Assembly (NCBI RefSeq): GCF_035594125.1
Contig: NC_087156.1
Span: forward strand, 16,796,997 to 16,860,996
Length of the DNA stretch: 64,000 nt
From: Scylla paramamosain
Lineage: Eukaryota > Arthropoda > Malacostraca > Decapoda > Portunidae
Direction: 5' to 3'
The notes beneath the pieces are model-generated. The model made no database searches. It saw nothing but the letters and a program-made list of their open reading frames with translations, and was not told the DNA's origin. The stretch's first letter is position 1, and each line of letters starts with the position of its first letter. Shown here piece after piece: positions 1 to 11,346 of this stretch. Position numbers and translations under genes: made by a program.

Positions 1-50
1 ACTATTAATACTATACTACAACTACTACTACTACTACTATTACTATACTA
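1..50. repeat. (ACT)n microsatellite, cut by window start
   Basis: ACT/ATT triplets from the first base. Confidence 0.9.
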
Positions 51-399
51 CTACTCTTGCACTCCGGAACCTGTTCCCTGGGTGTGCCCGTGTCCCCTCC
101 GTGCATCTGACACCTGAGTGACCCGCACATACGAACACTACACAAGCGAGTAAAAGCGACTCCTCCTTGACTCCCCCTTCAAAAATTGAGTGACTCATGG
201 CGGCGCCATCTCGCCTTCCCCTCACCGGCCTGCCACGCGTGACCACTCGTGCAGGCGGTGAGTGACTTCTGGCCAATGGGAGGGATGTCAGGGAACCCAG
301 CCCGTGCAGCTGCCCATTATTTCTGCCACATCAGCTCATAATGCCAAGGCACCAGTGACCCAGTTGCTACGGGGACCAAGTGTCGACAATGTATATGTT

Positions 400-401
<2 letters not shown>

Positions 402-483
<82 letters not shown>
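402..483. repeat. (GA)n microsatellite
   Basis: Pure GA dinucleotide tract. Confidence 0.98.
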
Positions 484-488
<5 letters not shown>

Positions 489-592
489 ATGCTGTAAGGA
501 GGGCAAGGCTGGTAGTGACCTAACTAACTCCGCCCCAGCTTTACGTCGCCATCTTGCCGGGGACCCGAACTCCACCTGAACCTTCTCACCCC

Positions 593-620
593 GCTGTGTG
601 TGTGTGTGTGTGTGTGTGTG
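593..620. repeat. (GT)n microsatellite
   Basis: Short pure TG tract, followed at about 700-850 by GGT/GAT-rich sequence. Confidence 0.95.
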
Positions 621-1294
621 GAGGGGAAATTTCAAGGGAGGAAGACACGACGAGATTGGCGTGGGTGGAGAGAGAACCAGCAGGAGGCAGGAGGGCGTTT
701 GTGCAGTGGTGGTGATGGTGGTGGTAGTGGTGGTGGTGGCGATGGTGATGGTCCGCTACTTCGACGGTCATTCACCTGGAGGAGCGAGCGAGTGGAGGTG
801 ACGGGGAAGGAAGGAGAGGGAGGAAGGGAGACAGTGATGGTGGTGGTGGTGTAAAGGTGCGGAGACAGATGGAGGCGTGGCGTGTGGTAGCCCGCTTCTT
901 TACTCCACTCCACCACAGATCATCCACCCTATTCCCTTCCTCTACCTTTCGCTATCTTCTTATCATGACAAAACTCCAAGCAGCGGTTGACTTCCACCTC
1001 GCTGTCGGTTAGATGAGACGGCCGGTCCTTGGCCTCTCGATCGCCGCGGGCTACACACGGCGGCACAAAGAACGACTGGCAACTCCGTCCACACCTCAAA
1101 TACTTGCCCATTAACACCTCGACTCGGGCCGTGGATGACTGGCTCCCCATCGCCCATATTAAGGCAGTTCTACGAGTATCGAAGTTCAGGACGCCGTGAA
1201 AAGACATTGTTGACATTTTGCAACTTTGCTAACACACACACCCGTCTACCTGGCAACCGCCCTAACAGAACCAGTGAGTCTTGACTGCACGAAC

Positions 1295-1346
<52 letters not shown>

Positions 1347-2097
1347 CATGTTCATTAGCAGGTTGAAAAGTATAAGTTGTCGCAAGCTAAAATTCGTTGT
1401 GTAAAAAAGCTGAAATGACAAACCTAATACCGGGATTCCAATGACATACACACACACACCAATAGTTTCATAAAGGAACTTCGTCACATCGTCACAGTAT
1501 ATTTCCCAACGCATCACCTTCCTGCACCACCTTTATTCCAGTTTCTGCGTAAACAAACAAGAGTATCCATTCCTCTACCCCCCTCCAGCGGCGGGCGGAC
1601 CTTACACAAGCTAACTCTACAAAAAAGGTGAAGCTCTAAAGACCACAGGTGTTCCAAGTCTCACGGGCTCGTGAAGCCAGTTCGGCAAGGGTCCACCAAC
1701 AACAGGCAAGCCGGCAACCCCACCACGCAGCGGAGTGCGCCATGACACACCGAACTCGAGTCAGGACCTTAGTTATGAAATTAAATGACGGCGAGATATT
1801 GAGGTTACCGGCGCTCATCGATGAGGTGGGTGTCCTCAACACAACGCAGCGCCATCAGTTGCCTTCTGGTGTGGTTAGTATTCTGTTCATTGCAAGTGAA
1901 GAAAAACAGTGGTGGTAACTGACAGTGAACAACCCCGTGGTGCCGCCAGCTGTCAGGTATACCTGTGTGTAGTAAATACGTCTGCCAGCGGAGTGAGACC
2001 ATCGCCCTGCCTGCTCTGCCCATGACAACATCCCACGACAATATTCAGGGAGATTTGCTGAAAACTACCTTGAAAGCAATAAATAAAGCAATCATCA

Positions 2098-2100
<3 letters not shown>
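621..2100. other. no gene recognised; partly CpG-rich unique DNA
   Basis: Outside the GA tract, 960-1230 and 1560-1770 are CpG-rich and look single-copy. The short open frames there match nothing I know. Confidence 0.5.
1297..1345. repeat. (GA)n microsatellite
   Basis: Pure GA tract. Confidence 0.98.

Positions 2101-2178
<78 letters not shown>
2101..2178. repeat. (CT)n microsatellite
   Basis: Pure CT tract. Confidence 0.98.
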
Positions 2179-2182
<4 letters not shown>

Positions 2183-2442
2183 AAGACACCATTGCTCACA
2201 AAACTACACCCTTTGCTCTTCAGTAATGGGCGACTTAAGTAACGTAATAGTAGACGCGCTACTTTCTACTTTCCAATGAAGCAGTCAGGCTACTCGGGGC
2301 TACGTGGCCGGACGTCCCTGGCAGGAAAGGAAGATATTATGTATCGACCTTCACTCCTGAACCCTTTGGACCTGGACCTCCTTGTGTTAATAGGAGATAA
2401 GGAGCACAGTACAAAGATTACATATATCCCACCCAGTCTCCC

Positions 2443-2445
<3 letters not shown>

Positions 2446-2522
<77 letters not shown>
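2446..2522. repeat. (AGT)n microsatellite
   Basis: About 25 AGT units; translated frames over it are Ser or Leu homopolymers. Confidence 0.97.
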
Positions 2523-2555
2523 ACAACAACATAACACTATATTAGCACACGGTTA

Positions 2556-2556
2556 T

Positions 2557-2615
<59 letters not shown>
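2556..2615. repeat. (CA)n microsatellite
   Basis: Pure CA tract, about 30 units, close to the (AGT)n tract. Confidence 0.97.
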
Positions 2616-2617
<2 letters not shown>

Positions 2618-2809
2618 GGCGATGCTTGACGGGAAGCAGTAGTAGTAATAGCAGTAGCAGTAACAGCAGCAGCAGAAGCAGGAGAAGAAAGCAAAGGGTG
2701 CACTGTACGGAGTAATGAGGACGCCGTGCATTGTGTTACCCTCACAATACATAATTCATCACCTTCCGTCACCATGATTTTCACCTACCCGGTTTTCTTT
2801 TCCCCTCCC

Positions 2810-2810
2810 A

Positions 2811-2841
<31 letters not shown>
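2810..2841. repeat. (CA)n microsatellite
   Basis: Short interrupted CA tract. Confidence 0.93.
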
Positions 2842-3403
2842 GTTCCTTATTGCAGATATCCATCACTCCTCGCTAATGTTCATATTTTCCAACACTTTCA
2901 CCTCTCGCCAGGACTGTTTTTCAAAGGGCACATAGATCATTAGTTTGGTTCATCCAGGTGATTCCTTCTTACTCAGAGTGGGGAATACCTATCAGTTCAT
3001 TCCCAGAAACAAGAAAACATCCTAAAAGTTTCTTGGTTACTCCAGATTAGTATATCAAAAGTAAACGAGACAGGACGCCGGTTGTATGTTTGTTTGATTA
3101 TAAATAAGCTGTTTCCGGAGGAAGAAGTAATTGAAATCCATCGCTCAATACTACGAAAAAAATATACGTATATCTGAAACTCATAAGGTTATTGTCCGTA
3201 TCCTATAACTGTAACTCAAATCAAACAAGAGTCAATAGTGGAGGTGAGAAGAGATGAAAAAAAGGTAACAGCTGTATATTGATAAAAATACGAGTACTTC
3301 TACAGACACAGGAGAAAGGAAGGAATTCTGAAGATAACTAAAGAATAATTGCAATGCTAGTGTAAGCAGCATCAAACCCTCCAACTGTTTATATATTGCA
3401 CTG

Positions 3404-3480
<77 letters not shown>

Positions 3481-4049
3481 TGCTAGACATGATTCTGAAA
3501 GGGAAAGAAAGGGAAAGATAAATACATGTAACTTTCCAAATATATAACTCCGAGTGAAACAAAAGTGCTCATTGGTTCGCTTCCAGGACCACTGACCAAT
3601 AAGCGTGCCGCCTCTCATGATTCGACAGCCAATAGACTGGCGGAGAAAAAAAAATTTCGATAACAAGACAGAAAATATTCTTTCACCCAGTCACATCGAC
3701 CGCACGATAGTTTTTTTTTTTTTTAGATTTTTTTTTATTTATTTATTTTTTATTTATTATTTTTTTTTTTGTCTTCCTTCTTCCCTTCTTTCATTCCACT
3801 GTCCAATCTTACTTCCTTTTTCTTCCTATTCCTCTCACTCTTCCCTAATTTATTTCTCCTCCTGCCTTCCAAACACATCAAGTTTCATCAGACCATGCCG
3901 TAAAGTAAGTGCCCCATAATATCATGCCATTCAAGCCGAACCCATTTCTTACCCATGACTGCTCAAGCTTGACCAAGCCAGATTGGTTTAGCCTTCTCCT
4001 TTTCCATCCCCATCACCTCACGACTTGTAATCTCGCATTTATTCTTTCA
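2842..4049. other. no gene recognised
   Basis: Apart from the CT tract at 3404-3477, holds AT-rich sequence with T-rich runs at 3710-3770. No conserved frame. Confidence 0.5.
3404..3477. repeat. (CT)n microsatellite
   Basis: Pure CT tract. Confidence 0.98.
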
Positions 4050-4200
4050 TCAAGAATATTTTCAAAGACCACGAGGATGATTAGTCAAGTTCTCATGGAT
4101 ATTATTTTCCCAATTGATGTTGATGATGCAAAATCCTTGTTAAACTATCAATAGAACAGTGAAAATGGTACTGAAAACACAAAAGAACTTCCACTAATCG
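4050..4200 (-). mobile_element. MITE-like repeat, inverted fragment
   Basis: TTTTCAAAGACCACGAGGAT … GATTAGTCAAG is the reverse complement of the interior of copies 1 and 3. It is also similar to 5213-5355. Confidence 0.4.
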
Positions 4201-4233
4201 AGACTGAGACGCTGATATGATTACAAATACAGA

Positions 4234-4455
4234 CGGACTATATTCTGAAACGTTTCTGCGATGAACCCTGACTACTCTCCAAAGGCTTTTAGCTTAAATT
4301 ACATATGTTTTAAGGGTATTTTTACTATTCTGGTGTCAGATTAACAAGATTTCTACACTATTAACAGGAGAAACACTCTTGAGAATCTGGCTAATCATCT
4401 CCATGGCCTTTGAAAATAGACGTGATGAGAAAGGAATGCGTTTCACAGTACGAGA
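4234..4455 (+). mobile_element. MITE-like repeat, copy 1
   Basis: Starts TATATTCTGAAACGTTTCTG and ends with GCGTTTCACAGTACG, imperfect inverted repeats. The interior has ATTAACAGGAGAAACACTCTTGA and GGCCTTTGAAAATAGA, shared with the 8429-8642 copy. No coding capacity. Confidence 0.55.
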
Positions 4456-4536
4456 CCACATCCCATTCTATCTCATCCCATCACAGCCTTCCTCCAGACC
4501 AGTGTTTTGTCTACCTTCACTGGATTCACGAACGTT

Positions 4537-4538
<2 letters not shown>

Positions 4539-4615
<77 letters not shown>
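4539..4615. repeat. (CT)n microsatellite
   Basis: Pure CT tract. Confidence 0.98.
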
Positions 4616-4617
<2 letters not shown>

Positions 4618-4690
4618 ATCTCATCTCAGCCTCACTCTCACCCTAATGATGCTGGGAACGTATATACAAATTTCTCACCCTATATAAACT

Positions 4691-4693
4691 TTC

Positions 4694-4725
<32 letters not shown>

Positions 4726-4726
4726 G
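4691..4726. repeat. (CA)n microsatellite
   Basis: CA tract with one interruption, between two (CT)n tracts. Confidence 0.93.
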
Positions 4727-4756
4727 CCACATCACACACATTACACGTTTTATATG

Positions 4757-4758
<2 letters not shown>

Positions 4759-4834
<76 letters not shown>
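4759..4834. repeat. (CT)n microsatellite, left arm of an inverted pair
   Basis: Pure CT tract, followed 48 bp later by a pure GA tract (4883-4979). Confidence 0.98.
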
Positions 4835-4836
<2 letters not shown>

Positions 4837-4882
4837 GGTTGCAGGCATGCACTTTCTTAAATCATTCACTGCAATTCAAAGC

Positions 4883-4982
<100 letters not shown>

Positions 4983-5204
4983 CTGTGACCTAACATAACC
5001 TCCCTCTGCCACCTTCTGACCTCATCATCTTCATCACCACCACCACGAGTTGTCATTCCCACCATTATCTAAATCGTTCCATAACTTATAGCTTCCTGCG
5101 TCACATTACTCCTTAATCTCCCCCTCACTCCCCTTCACGGGCTTCCCTTCCCACGTGTCAACCAACTCCAAGTCAGTTTGTCTCTAGCTAGTCACACTCC
5201 TTGC

Positions 5205-5360
5205 CTCGTATTTTAAAAGGCCACTGAGATGATTAGTCTGGTTGTCTTAGGTTTTTTTTTTTCAATTCATGATGAGGAATTCTTGTTGAACTATTACTGG
5301 AGTGACTAAGGCACCATTGTAAACTAAAGTGACCACAGTAACTTCCACTGTAGGCTGGTA
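5205..5360 (-). mobile_element. MITE-like repeat, inverted fragment
   Basis: TTTTAAAAGGCCACTGAGAT, GATTAGTCTGGTTGTC and the later AACTTCCACT segment align by eye with 4050-4200. Ends not defined. Confidence 0.4.
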
Positions 5361-6172
5361 AGAGTAGTAGAGGTAAAATGTTTAAGTTTGAGCAATCGGT
5401 CCTTTTGTCACGTTCACTCCACGTAGTAAGCTAAGACGGTGTTCTCAAAAGTTTAGTTGTTTGCATTGACTACTTGTAACAGGTTTTTCGTGAAAGTTAC
5501 TGGTGTTTTCACGGATTTTTTTTTTCCTGATTTCAGAGACTGTTTAAGGAAGATACTGAATCATCAATGAAAACAGAAATCCATGTGAACCTGACCTAGC
5601 ACTTGTATGGTCTGAAAACAATCCAAGTGAAAAAAAAATTATTATTTCAAAATACATTCCCTCGAATACGTTTAGCAGGCCTCAGTGAAAGTTATTGGTG
5701 TCCTCCATGGTGACTTCATGACTGAAATGATTTACCAAGGATCCTGCACCACCGATGAAAAAAAAAAAACACACTCACAAGAACCAAATTTATCAACTCT
5801 GTGGCCTCGGAAAAAGACCTGATGAGAGAGCCAAGCAATTAAAAATATTGACTATAGCAGAAGTTTTTAGTTATGAAAGATGTTTTTTTTACGATCATAG
5901 TGATGGCTTGACAACAACTCTGCAACTTCAATAAAGAAAAGAACAAAAGAATCCTAGTGAGAGAATTAAAAAAAAAAAAAAAATTTATGAAAACTGATCC
6001 TGTTTTTGGGAGCCGGATGCAGTAACTTGTTGCCAAACACATGTATGCATCCCAGGGTGGAGTCTTTGCAGCATTGCAGTCATAGCGTTACGGTGCCTCC
6101 TTTACAGGATGGGTCGCCGACACCACCAACACCACGCACTAGTTACGAACGAGGTGTGACGTGTTGGGTGTC

Positions 6173-6173
<1 letters not shown>
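5361..6173. other. no gene; possible decayed MITE pieces
   Basis: Segments near 5480-5560 and 5680-5830 (GTGAAAGTTA, TGGTGT) resemble each other and may be old copies of the MITE-like family. No frame. Confidence 0.35.

Positions 6174-6264
<91 letters not shown>
6174..6264. repeat. (GA)n microsatellite
   Basis: Pure GA tract, about 45 units. Confidence 0.98.
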
Positions 6265-6265
<1 letters not shown>

Positions 6266-6655
6266 ATAGCATGTGGAAAGAAACAAAAAAAGTGTGAGAT
6301 GTAGTTAAGTAACCCAAAGATAATGATCACAGAACGAGCGATACTAATGAAAATAAATGGTCTGAGGGGAAGTTAAGTTAGACACAAGTACTGAATAATG
6401 CGCGTACGTAAACTTTGAGAATATTAGAGATAAACTAAAGGTATGGAGCGAGGAATAGAGAAAAGGAGAATAATATTTTTAAGGAGGAAAAGACAACACC
6501 GATAACAAGAAAAAAAAAACAATACAGAAAGAGAAAATAAAAATCAACGTCTTATTCTAAGGATTTTTTTTTTAATGTATGATGTGGACAATTATTAGGG
6601 AAGGTATGAATACGAACAATGATTCGAATTATATATTAAGGAAACAATCATGTCC

Positions 6656-6658
<3 letters not shown>
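6265..6658. other. no feature seen
   Basis: AT-rich unique-looking DNA between two dinucleotide tracts. Confidence 0.5.

Positions 6659-6748
<90 letters not shown>
6659..6748. repeat. (CT)n microsatellite
   Basis: Pure TC tract, about 45 units. Confidence 0.98.
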
Positions 6749-6751
<3 letters not shown>

Positions 6752-6891
6752 ATTATCTCCCCAAGCACGTTCACGAGTCTCAGCTATTTTTTCCATCTCC
6801 TATCGTCACAAAATCCCCCTCATAATTTCTCGCCGAGACGCGTGAGGGAAAGGACTGAACGGTCTCCTCTCTGTCATTGGGACCCCTCGCT

Positions 6892-7137
6892 AGGGCTTGT
6901 ATTCTGAAACGCTTCGCTGCACCTACACTGTTTCAAAAGGTTCTACTTGAAGCTACACGGACTTTTAAGGGTGTTTATTTTTTATGGTTTTAGAACATAA
7001 GAACATAAGAACATAAGAAATAAGGGAAGCTGCAAGAAGCGACCAGGCTTACACGTGGCAGTCCCTGTATGAAATATACCTACCTATTTCCACCTATCAT
7101 CCCCATCCGAGAGCAAAGCGTTTCAGAACACGGGCAT
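6892..7137 (+). mobile_element. MITE-like repeat, copy 2, interrupted by LINE D end
   Basis: Starts GGGCTTGTATTCTGAAACGC and ends AGCAAAGCGTTTCAGAACAC; the ends match as inverted repeats over about 24 bp with few mismatches. The central part is replaced by a LINE D 3' end (6985-7108). Confidence 0.55.
6985..7108 (-). mobile_element. LINE D 3' end fragment with octamer tail
   Basis: Minus-strand 3' end: three GAACATAA units at 6993-7016 (TTATGTTC on the element strand) followed by the CTTCTTGCAGCTTCCC and CAGGGACTGCCACG blocks. It sits inside a MITE-like copy (6892-7137). Octamer tails are typical of the CR1 clade. Confidence 0.65.
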
Positions 7138-7478
7138 GTAGTCATCACTATTATCATCTGAGAGGTGTATAATAGTGTAACCAACGGAATTATTTAAGAT
7201 ATGGAAACATGACTTGTTGTATACGAGCATTCATCGCTACTCGTCCTCATCATCACTCATCACCATCTTCACTATCACCAGCAGGGCACCTCAGCGTGAC
7301 CTCAATCAAGCTAAGACTCAGGAATGAGAGTTGCTATGCTTCGGGCGCCTCATGACCGAGTTCCTTCCTTCCTTTCCTTCCTCCCCCTCCTCCTCCTCAT
7401 CCACCTCTTGCTCTTCGTCCTTCACCCCTCAAAGACACGTGGCGAAGAGGGTGTCATTCCTACCAAATCGACAAAAAA
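7138..7478. other. no gene recognised
   Basis: CT/TCC-rich low-complexity sequence between a MITE-like copy and a compound microsatellite. Confidence 0.5.
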
Positions 7479-7530
7479 AAGAAAGAAAGAAAGAAAGAAG
7501 GAAAGAAAGAAAAAAACGTGTGTGTCCGTG

Positions 7531-7562
<32 letters not shown>
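7479..7562. repeat. (GAAA)n plus (GT)n compound microsatellite
   Basis: GAAA/GAAG units to about 7515, then (TG)n 7530-7562. Confidence 0.93.
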
Positions 7563-7565
<3 letters not shown>

Positions 7566-7890
7566 TAAAGAACAAAACCACACTTTCACGCTAGTTATCA
7601 TAAATTTCCTTATAATGAGACTCAATCATTCTCCTCCTCCTCCTCCTCCTCCTTCCGTGCACCTCCTCCTCTACTTTCTAAACATGTGGTGGTGGTGGTG
7701 GTAGTGCTGCTGCTGCTCGCTTTCCTCGCTACGTCTCTTTTTCCTCCTCCCTATAAACACTGTTATTATTTTTCCTCCCTCCCATTATGTTTCATCTTCT
7801 CAAATCACTCTACTCCTCCTGGCCCAGTCATACTTCCCGCCACGCAGCTCCCTCGCTCGCTCACTCACTCGTTGCATATATTTTCTCGTC

Positions 7891-7896
<6 letters not shown>

Positions 7897-7968
<72 letters not shown>
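7897..7968. repeat. (CT)n microsatellite
   Basis: Pure CT tract. Confidence 0.98.
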
Positions 7969-7972
<4 letters not shown>

Positions 7973-8042
7973 TAACGGCATCCAAGTTGAGCTTCTTGAA
8001 CTAACAACACCTCCAGCCGACATTGCCATAAAGAGACTACTG

Positions 8043-8044
<2 letters not shown>

Positions 8045-8120
<76 letters not shown>
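8045..8120. repeat. (CT)n microsatellite
   Basis: Pure CT tract, 76 bp after the previous one, same orientation. Confidence 0.98.
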
Positions 8121-8123
<3 letters not shown>

Positions 8124-8428
8124 AGTGCCACGGGAGTCGACTTCTTTTCCTCCTTCCCTCGTCAGGAGTCGCGTGCCTATAAGTGAGCCTTCCTGCGGAG
8201 CGAGTGGTCACGGTTAGAGGATAAACACGCCCTAACAAGGCACAAGTGTTGGCGATGGGCGTGATAGCTTTACCTGGCTACGTGCACCACCGAAGGCACA
8301 CCCAAGGATTCCTGTAACACCTGGTATCGTCTTACACCACCACACTCCACCTGATACTGCTGGCTTTCCTTCATCTCACTTCCATCCCACATCCTTCTTA
8401 CCTATTTTCTTTTCTCTCCTTCAGTATT

Positions 8429-8642
8429 AGGGACGTATTCTGAAATATTTCAGGTCGCACCTCCACTAGTTTCAAAAGACTAGCTGAAGTGACATAAGTT
8501 TTTAAGACTATTTTTTTTTACGATTCCAAAGATAGATTAACAATATTCCTACATTATTAACAGGAGAAACACTCTTGATAACCCAGCTAATCATCTTTGT
8601 GGCTTTTGAAAATAGACCAAAGCGTTTCTGAATACAGGTCTT
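8429..8642 (+). mobile_element. MITE-like repeat, copy 3
   Basis: Starts GGGACGTATTCTGAAATATT and ends AAAGCGTTTCTGAATACAGG (inverted repeat). It shares ACAGGAGAAACACTCTTGA and CTTTTGAAAATAGACC with copy 1. Confidence 0.6.
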
Positions 8643-8984
8643 AGTACATCTATCTCACATATGTTTTCTACCGGGATTGCCACCAAGCATACCATCGCTC
8701 ATAGAAGCACAGATAGATTCCAGTGGGGAAAGTCTCAATATATAAAAGCATGCTTGAAAGTGGCTCATTTTCTCTCGTCTCGCCGGAGTTCCCCAGGGCT
8801 TGTGAGTGAGGTGAATTTGTCTGTGGTGTTTTTGTTCACTTCTTTTTTCTTGTTTTATTTAACTGCTAAGGAGTTCGGTCGTGACACAAAACATGAGGAA
8901 GAGAGAGTTAGAAAAAAATGTCCACTTATCATGTTCCTTCCAAAAATAAATAAGTAAATAAATAATGCAAAGGAGGATATAGGC

Positions 8985-9115
8985 AAATTAGCCAGTTTTA
9001 GTTTGGGTGGCGCCTTGATACTCCTCCTCTGATACAGTTCAAGGCGTAGGAAGAGGGAAAGAAAAACCAGAGACAGTTGGCAGAGAGTTCCAGAGTTTAC
9101 CAGTGACGTTCTTTG
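8985..9115 (-). mobile_element. LINE A-like 3' remnant
   Basis: The segment TTCAAGGCGTAGGAAGAGG … GAGTTCCAGAGTTTACCAG resembles the end of the LINE A RT region (around 19035-19100). It is a short degenerate piece ending next to a (CT)n tract. Confidence 0.45.
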
Positions 9116-9131
9116 CTACAGTATCAGTTAC

Positions 9132-9135
<4 letters not shown>

Positions 9136-9198
<63 letters not shown>
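9136..9198. repeat. (CT)n microsatellite
   Basis: Pure CT tract adjoining the LINE A-like remnant. Confidence 0.98.
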
Positions 9199-9200
<2 letters not shown>

Positions 9201-9949
9201 AAATCAACCACAAACATCTCCCTTTATTCCCGTTTCTCCACTCGTCTCATGCATTGAACCCATTCTATCCAGCTCCTTTCGTGACTCCCCGCCTCGCCCC
9301 TACTCATTACAAGCCCCTCCAGCCCCTCTCCTCCCTTTCCTCAACCCACCTCACCACTACCATTACTTCTCCCTTTCTTCCTTCCTTCCTTCATTCCTCT
9401 CTCCTTTTTGTCTTCTACTACCTATATTTCATAGCCACAACTATACCCACACACGCCCTTTCTTCCTCCCTTCTCTCTGAGCTCCTTGAAATCTACCTCA
9501 ACACCACCTTTGCCACCATCACCACCACCACACCCTTCTTTCCTTCATCTCTCATGTCACTCAGTTAGACAATAATACTTACAAATATAATGGGTATTAT
9601 AAACATGAGATTCTGATAAATTAATGAATAAATCAATGAATGCAATATTTGTTATTATTCAGTTCATATTTCTGTGTGACCAGCTTGTCTACAACTTCTG
9701 CATTATTCATCATTTCGTGTAATAAGATTTATTCATTCATTTCTTTCATCACCAAGAAGTTTTATTTATTCCTTTTCTTATTTATCTATTTTTTTTTCTT
9801 TTTTTTCTATCAACAAGTTTGAAGTTTGTGCTTAGGATGCTTAGCAAATTCATTCAATTTCTTCTCGTATAAGATTCTCAGTATTTGGAATTACTTTTTT
9901 TTATTTATTTTCAAGATCTATTTACTACTGCTCTTGATAGATTATTCAT

Positions 9950-9951
<2 letters not shown>
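9199..9951. other. pyrimidine-rich low complexity, no gene
   Basis: C/T-rich to about 9560, then AT-rich; open frames reflect composition only. Confidence 0.5.

Positions 9952-10025
<74 letters not shown>
9952..10025. repeat. (CT)n microsatellite
   Basis: Pure CT tract. Confidence 0.98.
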
Positions 10026-10027
<2 letters not shown>

Positions 10028-10308
10028 GGACCGGATGCAGTGCCGAGCTTGCTTCCTCTTTCTCCCTCACACTACTCCTCTGCCCATTCCCAACCACCAC
10101 CACCACATTCCCTCAACACACACATAAAAAGAGGGGGAAAAATTAAAAAAAAAACTGAGTCTGGGAAAGTTACACGTTACCCAAAACAAACACGCAGAGA
10201 GAGAGAGAAAGAGAGATGCCGTGTACAGAGATATCAGGCAGACTAATCATACCTGAGTGAGTGAGAGCCGACGCTTGACTGAGTGGCAACTGATCTCAAG
10301 TAACAGTA

Positions 10309-10310
<2 letters not shown>

Positions 10311-10377
<67 letters not shown>
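10311..10377. repeat. (CT)n microsatellite, left arm of an inverted pair
   Basis: Pure CT tract 42 bp before a GA tract. Confidence 0.98.
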
Positions 10378-10380
<3 letters not shown>

Positions 10381-10418
10381 GCAGTAGGAAAACAAGATAA
10401 ATTCTTCGTAATTTCAAG

Positions 10419-10420
<2 letters not shown>

Positions 10421-10502
<82 letters not shown>
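10421..10502. repeat. (GA)n microsatellite, right arm of an inverted pair
   Basis: Pure GA tract, complementary to 10311-10377. Confidence 0.98.
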
Positions 10503-10506
<4 letters not shown>

Positions 10507-10698
10507 CGAAAGATACATCAGATAAAAAAAAATTACAATTCCAAATAATGGGGAAAAAATCATGAACTTTTCAAAATCCACGTACATATGAGTCGTGTTT
10601 TCATAATTCAATAATGGGAGAGACAAAATGAATGAAAATATAATCACGGTTCCCTGCTGACATAAATACGACAAGTTGCTTTAAGGGCAGGAGGTCAT

Positions 10699-10699
<1 letters not shown>

Positions 10700-10773
<74 letters not shown>
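10700..10773. repeat. (CT)n microsatellite
   Basis: Pure CT tract. Confidence 0.98.
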
Positions 10774-10775
<2 letters not shown>

Positions 10776-10836
10776 GTTGAAATTGCTGTTTTTCTCTTTT
10801 TTCATATTTTTCCTCTTCTTCACACAATTATTCCAT

Positions 10837-10839
<3 letters not shown>

Positions 10840-10904
<65 letters not shown>
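10840..10904. repeat. (CT)n microsatellite, with (TTG)n nearby
   Basis: Pure CT tract; a (GTT)n run follows at 10941-10975. Confidence 0.97.
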
Positions 10905-10906
<2 letters not shown>

Positions 10907-11047
10907 TCATTCTTCGTGTACTAAGTTACCTCTTGACTCATTGTTGTTGTTGTTGTTGTTGTTGCTGTTGTTGATGTTGATGATGTATTTTTTTAAGTGT
11001 ACATTGCTCGCCACTACTTGATTATTGGAAGAAAAATACTCACATCA

Positions 11048-11262
11048 TCAATAACTTCGGGACTCATTTAAACTACTTTTAACAGACCCTAGTGGAAAGT
11101 ATTGGAGGAGTTGAATTCAAGGGTGTTTTAGTTCAACAAGGATTTCGCATGCGTCGTTATTTAGGAGAAAAAAAAAAAAAAGATTGTTAGAACCCAGACT
11201 AATCATCTGTGGCCTTTGAAAACAGTAACCGTGAGAGAAATAAAACCTCTTCAAAATACGGC

Positions 11263-11265
<3 letters not shown>
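11048..11265 (+). mobile_element. MITE-like repeat, divergent copy
   Basis: Contains CAGACTAATCATCTGTGGCC and TTTGAAAACAG as in the other copies, and ends CTCTTCAAAATACGGCCC, a variant of the terminal repeat. The left terminal repeat is not clear. Confidence 0.35.

Positions 11266-11344
<79 letters not shown>
11263..11344. repeat. (GA)n microsatellite
   Basis: Pure GA tract abutting the end of a MITE-like copy. Confidence 0.98.
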
Positions 11345-11346
<2 letters not shown>

